NCBI RefSeq assembly: GCF_028066395.1 | Contig: NZ_JALCBM010000005.1 | Location: forward strand, 86,124 to 123,356 | Direction: 5' to 3' | DNA length: 37,233 nucleotides | DNA from: Ruegeria sp. | GTDB lineage: Bacteria > Pseudomonadota > Alphaproteobacteria > Rhodobacterales > Rhodobacteraceae | In this document: piece after piece, positions 16,108-24,710 of the stretch | How the letters are laid out: each line of letters starts with the position of its first letter | How positions within the stretch are numbered: the stretch's first letter is position 1 | Translations under genes and position numbers: made by a program | Notes under the pieces: model-generated | The model's input: only the letters and a program-made list of their open reading frames with translations | Told to the model about the DNA's origin: nothing | The model's database searches: none

Positions 16108-17294
16108 GCCACCCCCTCGCTTTGCGGACATTCCGAGACCGGCAGGCAGACACAGATCCGGGTGCCGCTGTCATAGCAAATGTCGAACTGCGCAGCGATC
16201 AGCCGGGCGCGGGTGCGCATATGGGTCAACCCGCCCGACGCCTGTTTTGTCTCTACCGCCATCTTGCTGCGCCCATTGTCGCGCACGTGCAGATGCAGAC
16301 CGTCGCGGCATTCAATCTCGACCTCAATCCGGCTGGCGTGTGCGTGACGGACTGCATTGTTGATTGCCTCTTGCGCGATGCGGAACAACGCAATGCGTTT
16401 GGCCTGCGGCAGCCGGTCGATCAAACCATGCGTCAGGTCGCGCACGTCAATCTCGATCTGCTGGTCGGCCCCGATGGCCCGTTCCAGATGGGTCCGCACC
16501 GCGTGCTGAAACCCGAACAGTTCCAGCAAAGATGGGATCGAGGTGTCGATGATTTCGCGCAGACCCTGAATGCAGTTCTGCACGCTGCCGCGCAGGTTTT
16601 CGATATCCTCGCGCGTTTTGCAACTTTCAAGATCACGGCTGATCCTTGTCATGTCCGCCAGGGTCTGGTCGTGCAGGTCCATGCCGATTGTCTGCCGCTC
16701 CAGCTCCAGCGCGTCGGTCAGGCTGAGCGCACCAAGCCGCAGCCCTTCTTCCCGGGCCTGCAACTCGGCCCGCATGATCGCCTCGCGCCTGGCCTGTTCA
16801 TTCGCGCGCAAGGCATAGAAATAGGGGGCAAGGATATCCGCGATGTTGCGCACCTGATCGACGGCGTTCTGGTCGTAGAAATCCGGTTTCTGCGAGGAAC
16901 AGTTCAACGCACCGATCGTCCGGCCCAGCACCTTCATCGCCACATTGACCCGGCTGCGCATGTTGTATTTCAGGATCGGTTCGCAATCGGCCCCATCGAA
17001 CACATAGCGCGGGTCGTCCAGCGCATTGCCGGTCAGCAGGAAATCGCAATCGCCGCGCAGAATATCCCGCACCGGCGAGACCTCGACAGGCGCGCGGGTG
17101 CGGCTCCAACTGGTGCGCAGGCCGACCTCGTAACTGGTGTTCCAATAGCCTTTGTCGTCGATCAGGCAGACGTCCAAGTGATCGACCTCAAGGATGCGGT
17201 CGATCTCGGATTTGACCGAGCGCAGCGCGGATTTGATATCCAGATTGCCCGCAAGGTGGTTTGATATCCGCAGGTAATAGGCAAGATCGGCCAT
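16104..17294 (-). CDS. Soluble GAF-domain sensor histidine kinase (HisKA_3/NarX type)
   Basis: A 396-residue kinase without transmembrane segments, hence cytoplasmic. Residues about 15-160 form a GAF-like sensor domain, followed by a coiled linker rich in Arg/Glu/Ala (about 163-200). The H-box is ERQTIGMDLHDQTLADM with His208. The ATPase domain has the N-box RIAQEAINNAVRHAHA. The G1 region reads RDNGRSK, lacking the second glycine of the usual DxGxG, and GGLTHMRTRARLI follows. It presumably phosphorylates the response regulator encoded just downstream. An intracellular sensor suggests it detects a cytosolic metabolite rather than periplasmic sugar (inference). Confidence 0.9.
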   Translation of the reverse strand: MADLAYYLRISNHLAGNLDIKSALRSVKSEIDRILEVDHLDVCLIDDKGYWNTSYEVGLRTSWSRTRAPVEVSPVRDILRGDCDFLLTGNALDDPRYVFDGADCEPILKYNMRSRVNVAMKVLGRTIGALNCSSQKPDFYDQNAVDQVRNIADILAPYFYALRANEQARREAIMRAELQAREEGLRLGALSLTDALELERQTIGMDLHDQTLADMTRISRDLESCKTREDIENLRGSVQNCIQGLREIIDTSIPSLLELFGFQHAVRTHLERAIGADQQIEIDVRDLTHGLIDRLPQAKRIALFRIAQEAINNAVRHAHASRIEVEIECRDGLHLHVRDNGRSKMAVETKQASGGLTHMRTRARLIAAQFDICYDSGTRICVCLPVSECPQSEGVA

Positions 17295-17366
17295 CAGGAC
17301 GCTTTCAGCAGACCGGTCCGTGGCGACCGGCGGGATTGAGTATAGAATTGCCGCGCTGCGCTGTCA

Positions 17367-17401
17367 TGCGGGTTTCCGCAGCGTGTTTGCGGGTTTCCGC
17401 A
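17367..17401. promoter_or_regulatory. Tandem 14-bp inverted repeats, likely response regulator sites
   Basis: TGCGGGTTTCCGCA occurs twice, at 17367-17380 and 17388-17401. The copies are identical and 21 bp apart, two turns of the helix, and each is a dyad with arms TGCGG and CCGCA. They lie between the divergent kinase and transporter genes, 73-107 bp behind the kinase start and 118-152 bp before the binding-protein start. Confidence 0.7.
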
Positions 17402-17518
17402 ATCAATGCGCGCGTCTTACTCTTACCTGATGGCGAAGGTCAGGGAATCCTTACCGCGTCGGCCCTGATGGACCGGCACAACATACGCGCGGCGGTTGGG
17501 CCGCTCTGGGAGGATAAA

Positions 17519-18532
17519 ATGACATTGAAGGCCATACTGCTCGGCGCTGCGGCCGGGATCATAACCTTTGCAGCCCCCGTTGCCGAAGCGGATACATCGG
17601 ATAAACGCATCGCTCTGTCGAACAATTATGCTGGCAATTCATGGCGTCAGGCGATGCTGGAAAGCTGGCAGAAGAATGGCGATCAGGCGGTCACCGACGG
17701 GGTTGTCGCGGCTGCGGATGCGTTCACGACCTCGGAAAATCAGGCCACCGAGCAGGCCGCACAGATTCAGAACATGATCCTGCAGGGCTATGACGCCATT
17801 GTCATCAACGCGGCCTCACCAACCGCAATCAACGGCGCGGTCAAAGCGGCCTGCGATGCGGGCATCACGGTGGTTTCCTTCGATGGTATCGTGCAGGAAC
17901 CCTGCGCCTGGCGCATCGCGGTGGACTTTCAGCAGATGGGGCGCGAGCAGGTGAAATACCTGGCCGAACGGTATCCGGATGGCGGCAACCTGCTGGAAAT
18001 CCGCGGCCTGGCGGGCGTCTTTGTCGATGACGAGATCAGCGCCGGCATTCATGACGAGGTGACAAACACCAATTTCGAAATCGTCGGCTCGGTCCATGGG
18101 GACTGGGCGCAGGACGTGGCGCAAAAGGCAGTGGCCGGTATCCTACCCAGCCTGCCCGAGATCGTGGGCGTCGTGACGCAAGGCGGTGACGGCTATGGTG
18201 CGGCGCAGGCAATCGGAGCCACGGATCGCCCAATGCCGACCATCGTCATGGGCAACCGTCAGGACGAGTTGCAATGGTGGGCCGATGAACAGGCCGCAAA
18301 CGGGTATGAGACCACCTCGCTGTCCATCGCACCGGGCGTCAGCACGCTGGCCTTCTGGGTGGCGCAGCAGATACTGGATGGGCAGGATGTGCCCAAGGAC
18401 CTGACCGTGCCGTTTCTGAAAGTCACGCAAGACGATCTGGTTGATGCGCTTAAGACCACGCCCAAGGGCTCGGTCGCCAATGTGGAATACACGCAGGATC
18501 AGGCCAAAGACGTGATCGCCGCTGCCAAGTAA
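17519..18532 (+). CDS. CUT2-type sugar ABC transporter substrate-binding protein
   Basis: A 337-residue periplasmic protein of the Peripla_BP_4/RbsB type. The signal peptide is MTLKAILLGAAAGIITFAAP with a cut near AEA|DTS at residue 24. Family features include NQATEQAAQIQNMILQGYDA, VINAASPTAINGAVKAACDA and VVTQGGDGYGAAQA. The ATG at 17519 follows GGAGG; a longer frame back to 17261 has no signal-peptide logic. It starts the rightward operon: binding protein, fused ATPase, two permeases, lactonase. The ligand is probably a monosaccharide; the downstream lactonase suggests an aldose or its lactone (inference). Confidence 0.94.
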   Translation: MTLKAILLGAAAGIITFAAPVAEADTSDKRIALSNNYAGNSWRQAMLESWQKNGDQAVTDGVVAAADAFTTSENQATEQAAQIQNMILQGYDAIVINAASPTAINGAVKAACDAGITVVSFDGIVQEPCAWRIAVDFQQMGREQVKYLAERYPDGGNLLEIRGLAGVFVDDEISAGIHDEVTNTNFEIVGSVHGDWAQDVAQKAVAGILPSLPEIVGVVTQGGDGYGAAQAIGATDRPMPTIVMGNRQDELQWWADEQAANGYETTSLSIAPGVSTLAFWVAQQILDGQDVPKDLTVPFLKVTQDDLVDALKTTPKGSVANVEYTQDQAKDVIAAAK

Positions 18533-18539
18533 CACCGCA

Positions 18540-20015
18540 GTGGGGGACGAAAGAAATACGGGACCCGGCGCAACATCTGCGCCGGTTGTCACACTGGAAC
18601 AGGCCCATATGTCCTTTGGGCCTGTTCACGCCTTGCGCGCCGCGTCTCTGACCATCAGCGCGGGCGAATGTATCGGGCTGGTCGGTCACAACGGGGCCGG
18701 GAAATCGACCCTAGCCAATGTGATCAACGGACGGCTGACGCAGACGCAAGGGGCCGTGCGCTATCGTGATGGCGTTGGTGAGCTGCGCAACAGCCAGAAC
18801 GCGCAAAACGCCGGTGTGCGCAGCGTGTTTCAAGAGCTGTCGCTGTGCCCGAACCTGACGGTTCTGGAAAACCTGCGCATCCCCTATCGCACGATGCCGC
18901 GCAAAGGCTGGCGGCGGGCCGCGCGGCAAAAGATGATTGATGCGCTTGATCTGGTCTTTCCCGGCCATGGCATCCGCCCCGGTGCAACCGTGGGCAATCT
19001 GACCATCGCCGAACGCCAGATGGTCGAGATCGCCATCGCCTTCGCCGACCGCGACCGGGAACCCAGCCTTGTTATTCTGGACGAGCCGACCTCGTCTCTG
19101 GACGCAGCCATCGCCCGGCAATTGCTGGATCATATCAAACGGTTCTGCGCAGCGGGCGGTGCGGTGCTGTTCATCTCGCATATGATGGGTGAGATTTTCG
19201 AGGTCTCGACCCGGATCATCATCATGAAAGATGGCCGGATCGTTGATGACCAGCATGCCAGTGCCTTCACCCGCAGCTCGATCGTCGATGCGATGGGGCA
19301 TGTGGCCCCCGATGATGACAGTGCAGATACCGACCAAACAGCAAGGACGCTGGGGGCCGAGGTTGTGCGCAGCCCAAACGGGCTGAACGCGCGCGCGGGT
19401 GAGATTGTGGGCCTTGCCGGTCTGGCAGGCCATGGTCAGGCCGAGGCGCTGGCGCAGCTTTACTTCGATCATGCGCCGAAATGGAAATCCACCTCGGAAC
19501 CGGATGTTGTTTTCGTCGCCGGAGACCGGGCGCGCGACGGGGTAATGCCGCTCTGGTCGATCCTGCAAAACCTGTCACTGACCACCTTGCCCGAGTTCAG
19601 CCGCAAAGTGATGGTGGATCGCGGGCGCGAGGCCGGGCTGGTGCAAAGCTGGCAGGATCGCATCGGCATCCGCACCGACAACCTGCTGAACCCGATCCTG
19701 TCACTGTCGGGTGGCAATCAGCAGAAGGTTCTGTTTGCCCGCGCGCTGGCCTCGTCCGCCCCGATTGTGGTGATGGACGACCCGATGCGTGGCGTCGATG
19801 TGGGCACCAAGAAAGAAGTCTATCAGATGATCCGGGATGAGGCCGCCACTGGCCGCAGCTTTCTGTGGTATTCGACCGAGACCGACGAGATCCTTGAATG
19901 CGACCGGGTCTTTGTTTTCCGCGCGGGACACATCGCGGCAGAACTGACAGGGGATGAGATCACCGAGGAAAACATCCTGCACGCCTCGTTCGAAATGCAG
20001 GAGGCCGCGCATTGA
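18540..20015 (+). CDS. CUT2-type sugar ABC transporter ATP-binding protein, duplicated ATPase domains
   Basis: A 491-residue protein with two fused ABC domains, as in RbsA/MglA/XylG. The first domain has Walker A GHNGAGKST at residues 49-57, signature-like LTIAERQMVEIAIAF and Walker B LVILDEPTSSLD. In the second domain Walker A is degenerate (GLAGHGQAEAL), the signature is LSGGNQQKVLFARAL and Walker B reads VMDDPMRGVD, with Asp where the catalytic Glu normally is; such asymmetry is usual for the family. The start is taken as the GTG at 18540, 7 bp after the previous stop; an ATG at 18609 would remove the first beta strand. The stop overlaps the next gene's TTG. Confidence 0.94.
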   Translation: MGDERNTGPGATSAPVVTLEQAHMSFGPVHALRAASLTISAGECIGLVGHNGAGKSTLANVINGRLTQTQGAVRYRDGVGELRNSQNAQNAGVRSVFQELSLCPNLTVLENLRIPYRTMPRKGWRRAARQKMIDALDLVFPGHGIRPGATVGNLTIAERQMVEIAIAFADRDREPSLVILDEPTSSLDAAIARQLLDHIKRFCAAGGAVLFISHMMGEIFEVSTRIIIMKDGRIVDDQHASAFTRSSIVDAMGHVAPDDDSADTDQTARTLGAEVVRSPNGLNARAGEIVGLAGLAGHGQAEALAQLYFDHAPKWKSTSEPDVVFVAGDRARDGVMPLWSILQNLSLTTLPEFSRKVMVDRGREAGLVQSWQDRIGIRTDNLLNPILSLSGGNQQKVLFARALASSAPIVVMDDPMRGVDVGTKKEVYQMIRDEAATGRSFLWYSTETDEILECDRVFVFRAGHIAAELTGDEITEENILHASFEMQEAAH

Positions 20016-20938
20016 CCAGTGACCGTTTGCGCCTTTTGCTGCCCGTCCTGTCTCTGGCCGTTCTGCTGGGCGCAGTGTTCTATCTGCAACCGCGCGCGAT
20101 GAGCTATTTTGGCCTGAACCTGTTGTTCAATCTGGCGATCCCCGTGGCGCTGGCCACCATCGCGCAGATGATGATCATCATGGTCAACGATATCGACCTG
20201 TCCGTGGGTACATTCGTCAGTTTCTGCGCCTGTGTGACGGCCACGTTTGTTCATGACACGCCGCTGCTGGGCTATGCTATTCTGGCAGGCGCGATCCTTG
20301 CCTATGCCGCGCTTGGGGCGCTGATCCAGCTGCGCGGGTTGCCTGCCATTGTGGTCACGCTGGGCATGTCTTTCGTGTGGGGCGGGCTGGCGGTCTTGAT
20401 CCTGCCCTCACCCGGCGGGGCCTCACCGGAATGGCTGAGAACGCTTATGACCCTCAAGACGCCTCTGGTGCCGATTGCGGTGATCGCCCCGCTGGTGATT
20501 GCCTTTGCCGTGCATCTGCTGATCAGACGGTCCTGGATCGGTGTAATCCTGCAGGGCGTCGGCGGCAATGAACGCGCGATGGAGCGCGCGGGCTGGTCCG
20601 TTGTCCGCCTGCGTGCCACCTCCTATGGGCTGGCCGGGCTTTTCGGCGTGCTGGCGGGCATGTGTCTGGTCGGGCTGACCACAGCGGCGGACGCCAATAT
20701 CGCCCTGCGCTACACGTTGCTGTCGATTGCAGGCGTGATCCTTGGCGGAGGTGAGTTTGTCGGTGGCCGCATATCCCCCTTTGGCGCCGTGATCGGTGCG
20801 CTGACCCTGACGCTGGCCGCCAGCTTCCTGTCTTTTCTGCGCCTGTCCCCGGACTGGCAGATCGGCGCGCAGGGCGCGATCCTGATCCTTGTTCTGGCCG
20901 TCCGGCTGCTGTTTGTCCGCAAGGAGGCGACGGCATGA
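20012..20938 (+). CDS. CUT2-type sugar ABC transporter permease 1 (RbsC-like)
   Basis: A 308-residue inner-membrane permease of the BPD_transp_2 family with eight to ten hydrophobic segments. Family motifs are MMIIMVNDIDLSVGTFVSF near residue 50 and the late LSIAGVILGGGEFVGGRISP. The start is a TTG at 20012 within TTGA, preceded by GCAGGAGG at good spacing and overlapping the ATPase stop; no ATG gives a full first helix. The stop overlaps the ATG of permease 2 (ATGA at 20935-20938). It pairs with permease 2 to form a heterodimeric channel. Confidence 0.93.
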   Translation: MTSDRLRLLLPVLSLAVLLGAVFYLQPRAMSYFGLNLLFNLAIPVALATIAQMMIIMVNDIDLSVGTFVSFCACVTATFVHDTPLLGYAILAGAILAYAALGALIQLRGLPAIVVTLGMSFVWGGLAVLILPSPGGASPEWLRTLMTLKTPLVPIAVIAPLVIAFAVHLLIRRSWIGVILQGVGGNERAMERAGWSVVRLRATSYGLAGLFGVLAGMCLVGLTTAADANIALRYTLLSIAGVILGGGEFVGGRISPFGAVIGALTLTLAASFLSFLRLSPDWQIGAQGAILILVLAVRLLFVRKEATA

Positions 20939-21894
20939 ATGACACCCGGCCAAACCCGATACGTGCAGTGCTGCAAAAACCGTGGCTCTGGGCCTATCTC
21001 GCCGCCGGGTTGACCTTTGCCGCGACCAGTCTGATTGCCGGATCGGGCGCAGGCTCGCTGTTTTATGCGGCGCTGACCTTTGCCTCTTTCTCGGCCATTG
21101 TGGGCATTGGCCAGATGCTGGTGATCACGCTTGGCCCCGGGAATATCGACCTGTCAATCCCGGCCACGATGACCTTGGCCGCAACGCTGGCGCTAAAGTT
21201 CATGGATACGCAAACCGCCCTGATCCTGCCCGGGCTGCTGGTGGCCATCGGGGTCGGCATCGGCTGCGGCGTGGTCAATTTCCTGCTGATCCTGCTGCTG
21301 CGCATCCCACCAATCATCGCAACCCTGTCCGCCTCGTTCCTCTATCAATCACTGGCCATCTGGTCGAACCGGGGCCTGCGCATCAAACCGCCCGAACCGC
21401 TGGCCGACTTCGCCACCGGAGGGGCGCTTGGCATCCCCAATGTTGCGGTGGTGGGGATCGCGCTGGCCATCTGCGCCTGGCTTTTGCTTGAACGCGCCAT
21501 CGCCGGGCGCTGGATTTCGGCCATCGGCCAGAACTTGCGGGCCGCGCGTCTTAGCGGCGTGCCGGTGAACGCGGTTCGGTTCGGTATCTATGTCAACTCG
21601 GCCATCTGCGCCGCGCTGACCGGGTTTCTGCTGGCCAGCTTTTCCGGCGGGGCCAATCTGAACATGGGGACCGAATACATGCTGATGTCCATCGCCGTCG
21701 TGGTGATCGGAGGGTCCTCGATCGGGGGCGGCAATTCGAACGTACCGGGCATCTGGGGCGCGGCGTTGTTCATGTTCCTGATCGTCTCAATGCTGAATTC
21801 CTACGGTCTGGGGGCCGGAATTCGCCTCATCCTGACAGGGCTTGTGATTGTGGGCGTGGTCACCCTGGCCAGCCGGAAAGGATATGACGCATGA
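20935..21894 (+). CDS. CUT2-type sugar ABC transporter permease 2 (RbsC-like)
   Basis: A 319-residue permease of the same family. It carries GQMLVITLGPGNIDLSIPAT, the counterpart of the IDLSVG motif of permease 1, and ends its core with SIAVVVIGGSSIGGGNSNVP. AAGGAGG lies just before the ATG at 20935, which overlaps the permease 1 stop; its own stop overlaps the lactonase ATG (ATGA at 21891-21894). All five genes of this operon are therefore tightly coupled. Two different permeases, rather than one homodimerising subunit, is a variant layout of CUT2 importers. Confidence 0.94.
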   Translation: MNDTRPNPIRAVLQKPWLWAYLAAGLTFAATSLIAGSGAGSLFYAALTFASFSAIVGIGQMLVITLGPGNIDLSIPATMTLAATLALKFMDTQTALILPGLLVAIGVGIGCGVVNFLLILLLRIPPIIATLSASFLYQSLAIWSNRGLRIKPPEPLADFATGGALGIPNVAVVGIALAICAWLLLERAIAGRWISAIGQNLRAARLSGVPVNAVRFGIYVNSAICAALTGFLLASFSGGANLNMGTEYMLMSIAVVVIGGSSIGGGNSNVPGIWGAALFMFLIVSMLNSYGLGAGIRLILTGLVIVGVVTLASRKGYDA

Positions 21895-22799
21895 CCGTTT
21901 TACAGCATTACGAGATTATCCGGCCCGAGTTCCGCGATCTGATCCATTTCAATATCGGATTGACGCAGATATCTTCGGGCCATGTCTGGACCGAAGGCCC
22001 GGTCTGGTTTCCGGCGCATGAGATGCTGCTGTTTTCGGACATTCCACGGGCGCATATTTACCGCTGGACATCGGACGGCGTCGGCCTGTTTCGCGCGCAG
22101 TCAGACTATGCCAATGGCAACACCCGCGACCGGCAGGGGCGTCTGTTGACCTGCCAGCACGGCACCCGATCGGTGATGCGCACGGAACATGACGGCAGCA
22201 AGACGACCATTGCCGCCGCGTATCAGAACCGGCGGCTGAATTCCCCCAATGATGTGGTGGTGCGTTCGGACGGGTCGATCTGGTTCTCTGACCCGACATA
22301 CGGCATTTCCTCGGATCTGGAAGGCTACCGTGCCCGTTCCGAGCAAGACGGTAATTTCGTCTATCGCGTCGACGCGGAAACCCTTGAGATAACGCCGGTG
22401 TTGCGCGATTTCGTGCAGCCGAACGGGCTGGCCTTTTCGGCTGATGAATCCCGCCTGATTGTCGCTGAATCGGGCAGCAGTCACGATCCGTCCGTGCCCT
22501 CGGTCCTCAGGGCCTTTGACGTGACGCCGGACGGGCAGCTCTCCGATATGCGCGATCTGGCCGAGATCGAACCGGGCCTGCCCGACGGGCTGCGGGTGGA
22601 TCAGTATGACAATATCTGGTGTTCTGCCGCGGATGGGGTCCACGTGTTTTCGCCAACCGGGGATTTGCTGGGCAAGGTGAAAGTGCCCGAGACGGTCTCG
22701 AACCTGACATTCGGGGGGGTGCGGGGCAATGTTTTGTTCATCACCGCGACCTCCAGCGTCTATGCACTCTATGTCAATGCGACCGGGGCTGGGGTGTAA
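21891..22799 (+). CDS. SMP-30/gluconolactonase family lactone hydrolase
   Basis: A 302-residue six-bladed beta-propeller enzyme of the SMP-30/gluconolactonase/LRE family, which opens sugar lactones with a bound divalent metal. Visible family motifs: WTEGPVWFP with the metal-ligand Glu near residue 31, RRLNSPNDVVVRSDGSIWFS with the Asn ligand near residue 120, and PDGLRVDQYDNIWCS with the Asp ligand near residue 232. No signal peptide is seen, so it acts in the cytoplasm. It is the last gene of the sugar ABC operon (4-bp overlap). It would hydrolyse the aldonolactone made from the imported sugar, linking this operon to the dehydratase, dehydrogenase and hydrolase genes that follow (inference). 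Confidence 0.93.
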   Translation: MTVLQHYEIIRPEFRDLIHFNIGLTQISSGHVWTEGPVWFPAHEMLLFSDIPRAHIYRWTSDGVGLFRAQSDYANGNTRDRQGRLLTCQHGTRSVMRTEHDGSKTTIAAAYQNRRLNSPNDVVVRSDGSIWFSDPTYGISSDLEGYRARSEQDGNFVYRVDAETLEITPVLRDFVQPNGLAFSADESRLIVAESGSSHDPSVPSVLRAFDVTPDGQLSDMRDLAEIEPGLPDGLRVDQYDNIWCSAADGVHVFSPTGDLLGKVKVPETVSNLTFGGVRGNVLFITATSSVYALYVNATGAGV

Positions 22800-22890
22800 A
22801 GACCCTCTCCGTTCTGCGGGACGTTGCGAAACCTTGCGTTGACCCTCTCACCCAATCCGTTTTCTCAAGGGGGTCCCCGTTCGATATGGA

Positions 22891-22908
22891 CCGCCCTGCG
22901 GCGGGCGG
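22891..22908. terminator. GC-rich hairpin between convergent operons
   Basis: CCGCCC (22891-22896) and GGGCGG (22903-22908) form a short stem in the 248-bp gap between the convergent lactonase and FAH genes. It has no T-run. It may help end either transcript; support is weak. Confidence 0.35.
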
Positions 22909-23047
22909 CCGAAAACCTTGGACATACTTGAGCGTCGTTAGTGGCCTACAGCTATCCCTTTGGGCTGACCTCAAACACAACTGAACCGACCCAGTCGCTG
23001 GAAGGGTCCCTAAGCGCGCTGGATTTGACGTGATAATTCACCTTGGC

Positions 23048-23893
23048 TCAATCGCAGGGACGAACGACCTGTCTTTGCACCCCCAGCCCCGCGATTCCCA
23101 ATTCCATCACGTCGCCCGGTTGCAGGTAGATTTGTGGGTTTTGTCCCAAACCAACCCCCGGCGGTGTCCCGGTTGCAATGACGTCACCCGGCTGCAGGGA
23201 CATGAATTGTGAGAGATGTGATACAATGGTCGCCACCCCGAAATGCATCGTTCTGGTCGAACCGTCCTGATACCGATGGCCATTCACCTCCAGATACATC
23301 GACAGGTTCTGCGGGTCGGCAATCTCATCCCGTGTGACCAACCATGGCCCAATCGGGCCAAAGGTGTCGGCTGATTTCCCCTTGATCCATTGACCCGAGC
23401 GGTGCATCTGAAAGTCGCGCTCGCTGAGGTCGTTGATCACGCAATACCCTGCAACATGGTTCAGGGCGTCCTCTTCCGAGACGTATTTCGCTTCTGTTCC
23501 GATCACCACGCCCAGTTCGACTTCCCAGTCGGTTTTCTTCGATCCACGCGGGATGATAACGTCGTCATTCGGACCACAAATCGACGATGTGGCCTTGGCA
23601 AAGATCACGGGTTCCTCTGGCAGCGCCATGCCGCTTTCAGCGGCGTGATCGGCGTAGTTCAGGCCAATGCAGATGAATTTCCCCACATGTCCGACACAGG
23701 GCCCCAGACGGGGCGCGTCTTCGACCAGGGGAAGTGTTGATGGATCAACATCCCTCAGCCGCGCCAATCCCGCATCGCTTAACATGTCGCCTGAGACGTC
23801 ACCGATGACCCCGGACAGGTCACGTATTGCGCCTTCGGAATCCAAAAGGCCCGGCTTTTCCGCACCAAGGGGGCCAAAGCGAAGTAGTTTCAT
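23048..23893 (-). CDS. FAH family hydrolase, resembles 2,4-diketo-3-deoxy-L-fuconate/L-rhamnonate hydrolase
   Basis: A 281-residue FAH superfamily enzyme. Metal ligands are Glu124 and Glu126 (DWEVELGVVIG) and Asp155 (CVINDLSERD). The GQWIKGKSADTFGPIGPWLV motif and TGTPPGVGLG place it close to proteins annotated as ureidoglycolate lyase or 2,4-diketo-3-deoxy-L-fuconate/L-rhamnonate hydrolase. In that pathway the enzyme splits the diketo acid into pyruvate and lactate (or glycolate for a pentose). It is the last gene of a leftward operon GntR-SDR-FAH, 17 bp after the SDR. The neighbouring SDR strongly favours the sugar-acid role over ureidoglycolate (inference from context). Confidence 0.9.
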   Translation of the reverse strand: MKLLRFGPLGAEKPGLLDSEGAIRDLSGVIGDVSGDMLSDAGLARLRDVDPSTLPLVEDAPRLGPCVGHVGKFICIGLNYADHAAESGMALPEEPVIFAKATSSICGPNDDVIIPRGSKKTDWEVELGVVIGTEAKYVSEEDALNHVAGYCVINDLSERDFQMHRSGQWIKGKSADTFGPIGPWLVTRDEIADPQNLSMYLEVNGHRYQDGSTRTMHFGVATIVSHLSQFMSLQPGDVIATGTPPGVGLGQNPQIYLQPGDVMELGIAGLGVQRQVVRPCD

Positions 23894-23910
23894 TTGTGTT
23901 TCCCTTTTTC

Positions 23911-24663
23911 CTAGATCGTCCAGCCGCCATCGACGGCAAGCGCCTGGCCAGTGGTGAATGCGGCGGCGTCACTGGCGAGGTAAAGCGCGAGTTCGGCAAT
24001 CTCATCCGCTGCGCCGATCCGGCCCATTGGCTGGCGCGCGATGAAGTCACTCATTGCTTGTTCGTAATCCCCTGTGGCGCGCAGTCGGTCGTGCAGGCTT
24101 GGGCTGTCCACCGTGCCGGGACAGATCGCGTTGCACCGGATGCCCTGGGTGACAAAATCTGCGGCGATGGCTTTGGTCATGCCAATAACCGCGGCCTTTG
24201 ACGCGCAATAGACAAAGCGGTTCGGCACCCCTTTGAGCGAGGAGGCCACCGATGACATGTTGATGATGGACCCGCCCCCCTTTGCAAGCATATCGGGCAG
24301 GGTCAGGCGGATCAGGCGGTACATGGCTTTGACATTAAGATCAAAGCTGAAGTCCCAGTCTTCTTCAGGACAGTCGAGGATCGTGCCGTTTGCCACATAC
24401 CCGGCGCAGTTGAACAAGACGTCCAAGGCCGGCAACGTGGCGACCGCAGCCTCTACGGCTGCGCTGTCGGTGACATCAAGTTTCAAGACGCTGATCCCGT
24501 CCAACTTGGACAGCGTCTTTAATTTGTCATCGCTGATGTCACTGGCAATGACCCGAGCACCCTCTCTTGCGAACAACTCGGCCGTGGCGCGACCAATGCC
24601 CTGACCCGCCGCTGTGATGAAGATGGTTTTACCGGATAGGCGGCCATTTGTTTGCGTCGTCAT
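23911..24663 (-). CDS. Short-chain dehydrogenase, resembles 2-keto-3-deoxy-L-fuconate dehydrogenase (BDH2/DHRS6-like)
   Basis: A 250-residue NAD(P)-dependent SDR. The cofactor loop is TAAGQGIGRA (residues 17-26), the structural Asn is in FNCAGYV, Ser137/138 lie in NMSSVASS, and the catalytic pair is Tyr152-Lys156 (YCASKAA). The stretches ANGTILDCPEEDWDFSFDLN and GIRCNAICPGTVDSPSL closely recall the DHRS6/BDH2 group, which includes bacterial 2-keto-3-deoxy-L-fuconate dehydrogenase. That enzyme oxidises the C4 hydroxyl to give the diketo acid used by the FAH protein 17 bp downstream. A good AAGGGGG ribosome site precedes the ATG. A role as 3-hydroxybutyrate dehydrogenase is the alternative, less likely here. 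Confidence 0.9.
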   Translation of the reverse strand: MTTQTNGRLSGKTIFITAAGQGIGRATAELFAREGARVIASDISDDKLKTLSKLDGISVLKLDVTDSAAVEAAVATLPALDVLFNCAGYVANGTILDCPEEDWDFSFDLNVKAMYRLIRLTLPDMLAKGGGSIINMSSVASSLKGVPNRFVYCASKAAVIGMTKAIAADFVTQGIRCNAICPGTVDSPSLHDRLRATGDYEQAMSDFIARQPMGRIGAADEIAELALYLASDAAAFTTGQALAVDGGWTI

Positions 24664-24710
24664 GTATCCCCCTTAATGATTTTCTGAAAGCAACTTGACA
24701 GCAGAAACAT

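Noticed and set aside
15334..17264. Long plus-strand open frames (280 and 416 codons) opposite the two-component genes
   Set aside because: They lie antisense to a response regulator and histidine kinase with clear catalytic motifs. They show no domain of their own and arise from the high-GC codon pattern.
17367..17401. Tandem repeats as a CRISPR or satellite array
   Set aside because: Only two copies, each a short dyad with 7 bp between them, in a divergent promoter; regulator sites fit better.
17261..17518. N-terminal extension of the CUT2 binding protein
   Set aside because: It would bury the signal peptide and cover the divergent promoter with its tandem repeats; the ATG at 17519 has a GGAGG site.
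18711..19568. 285-codon minus-strand frame inside the sugar ABC ATPase gene
   Set aside because: Antisense shadow of a gene with two recognisable ATPase domains; no family features.
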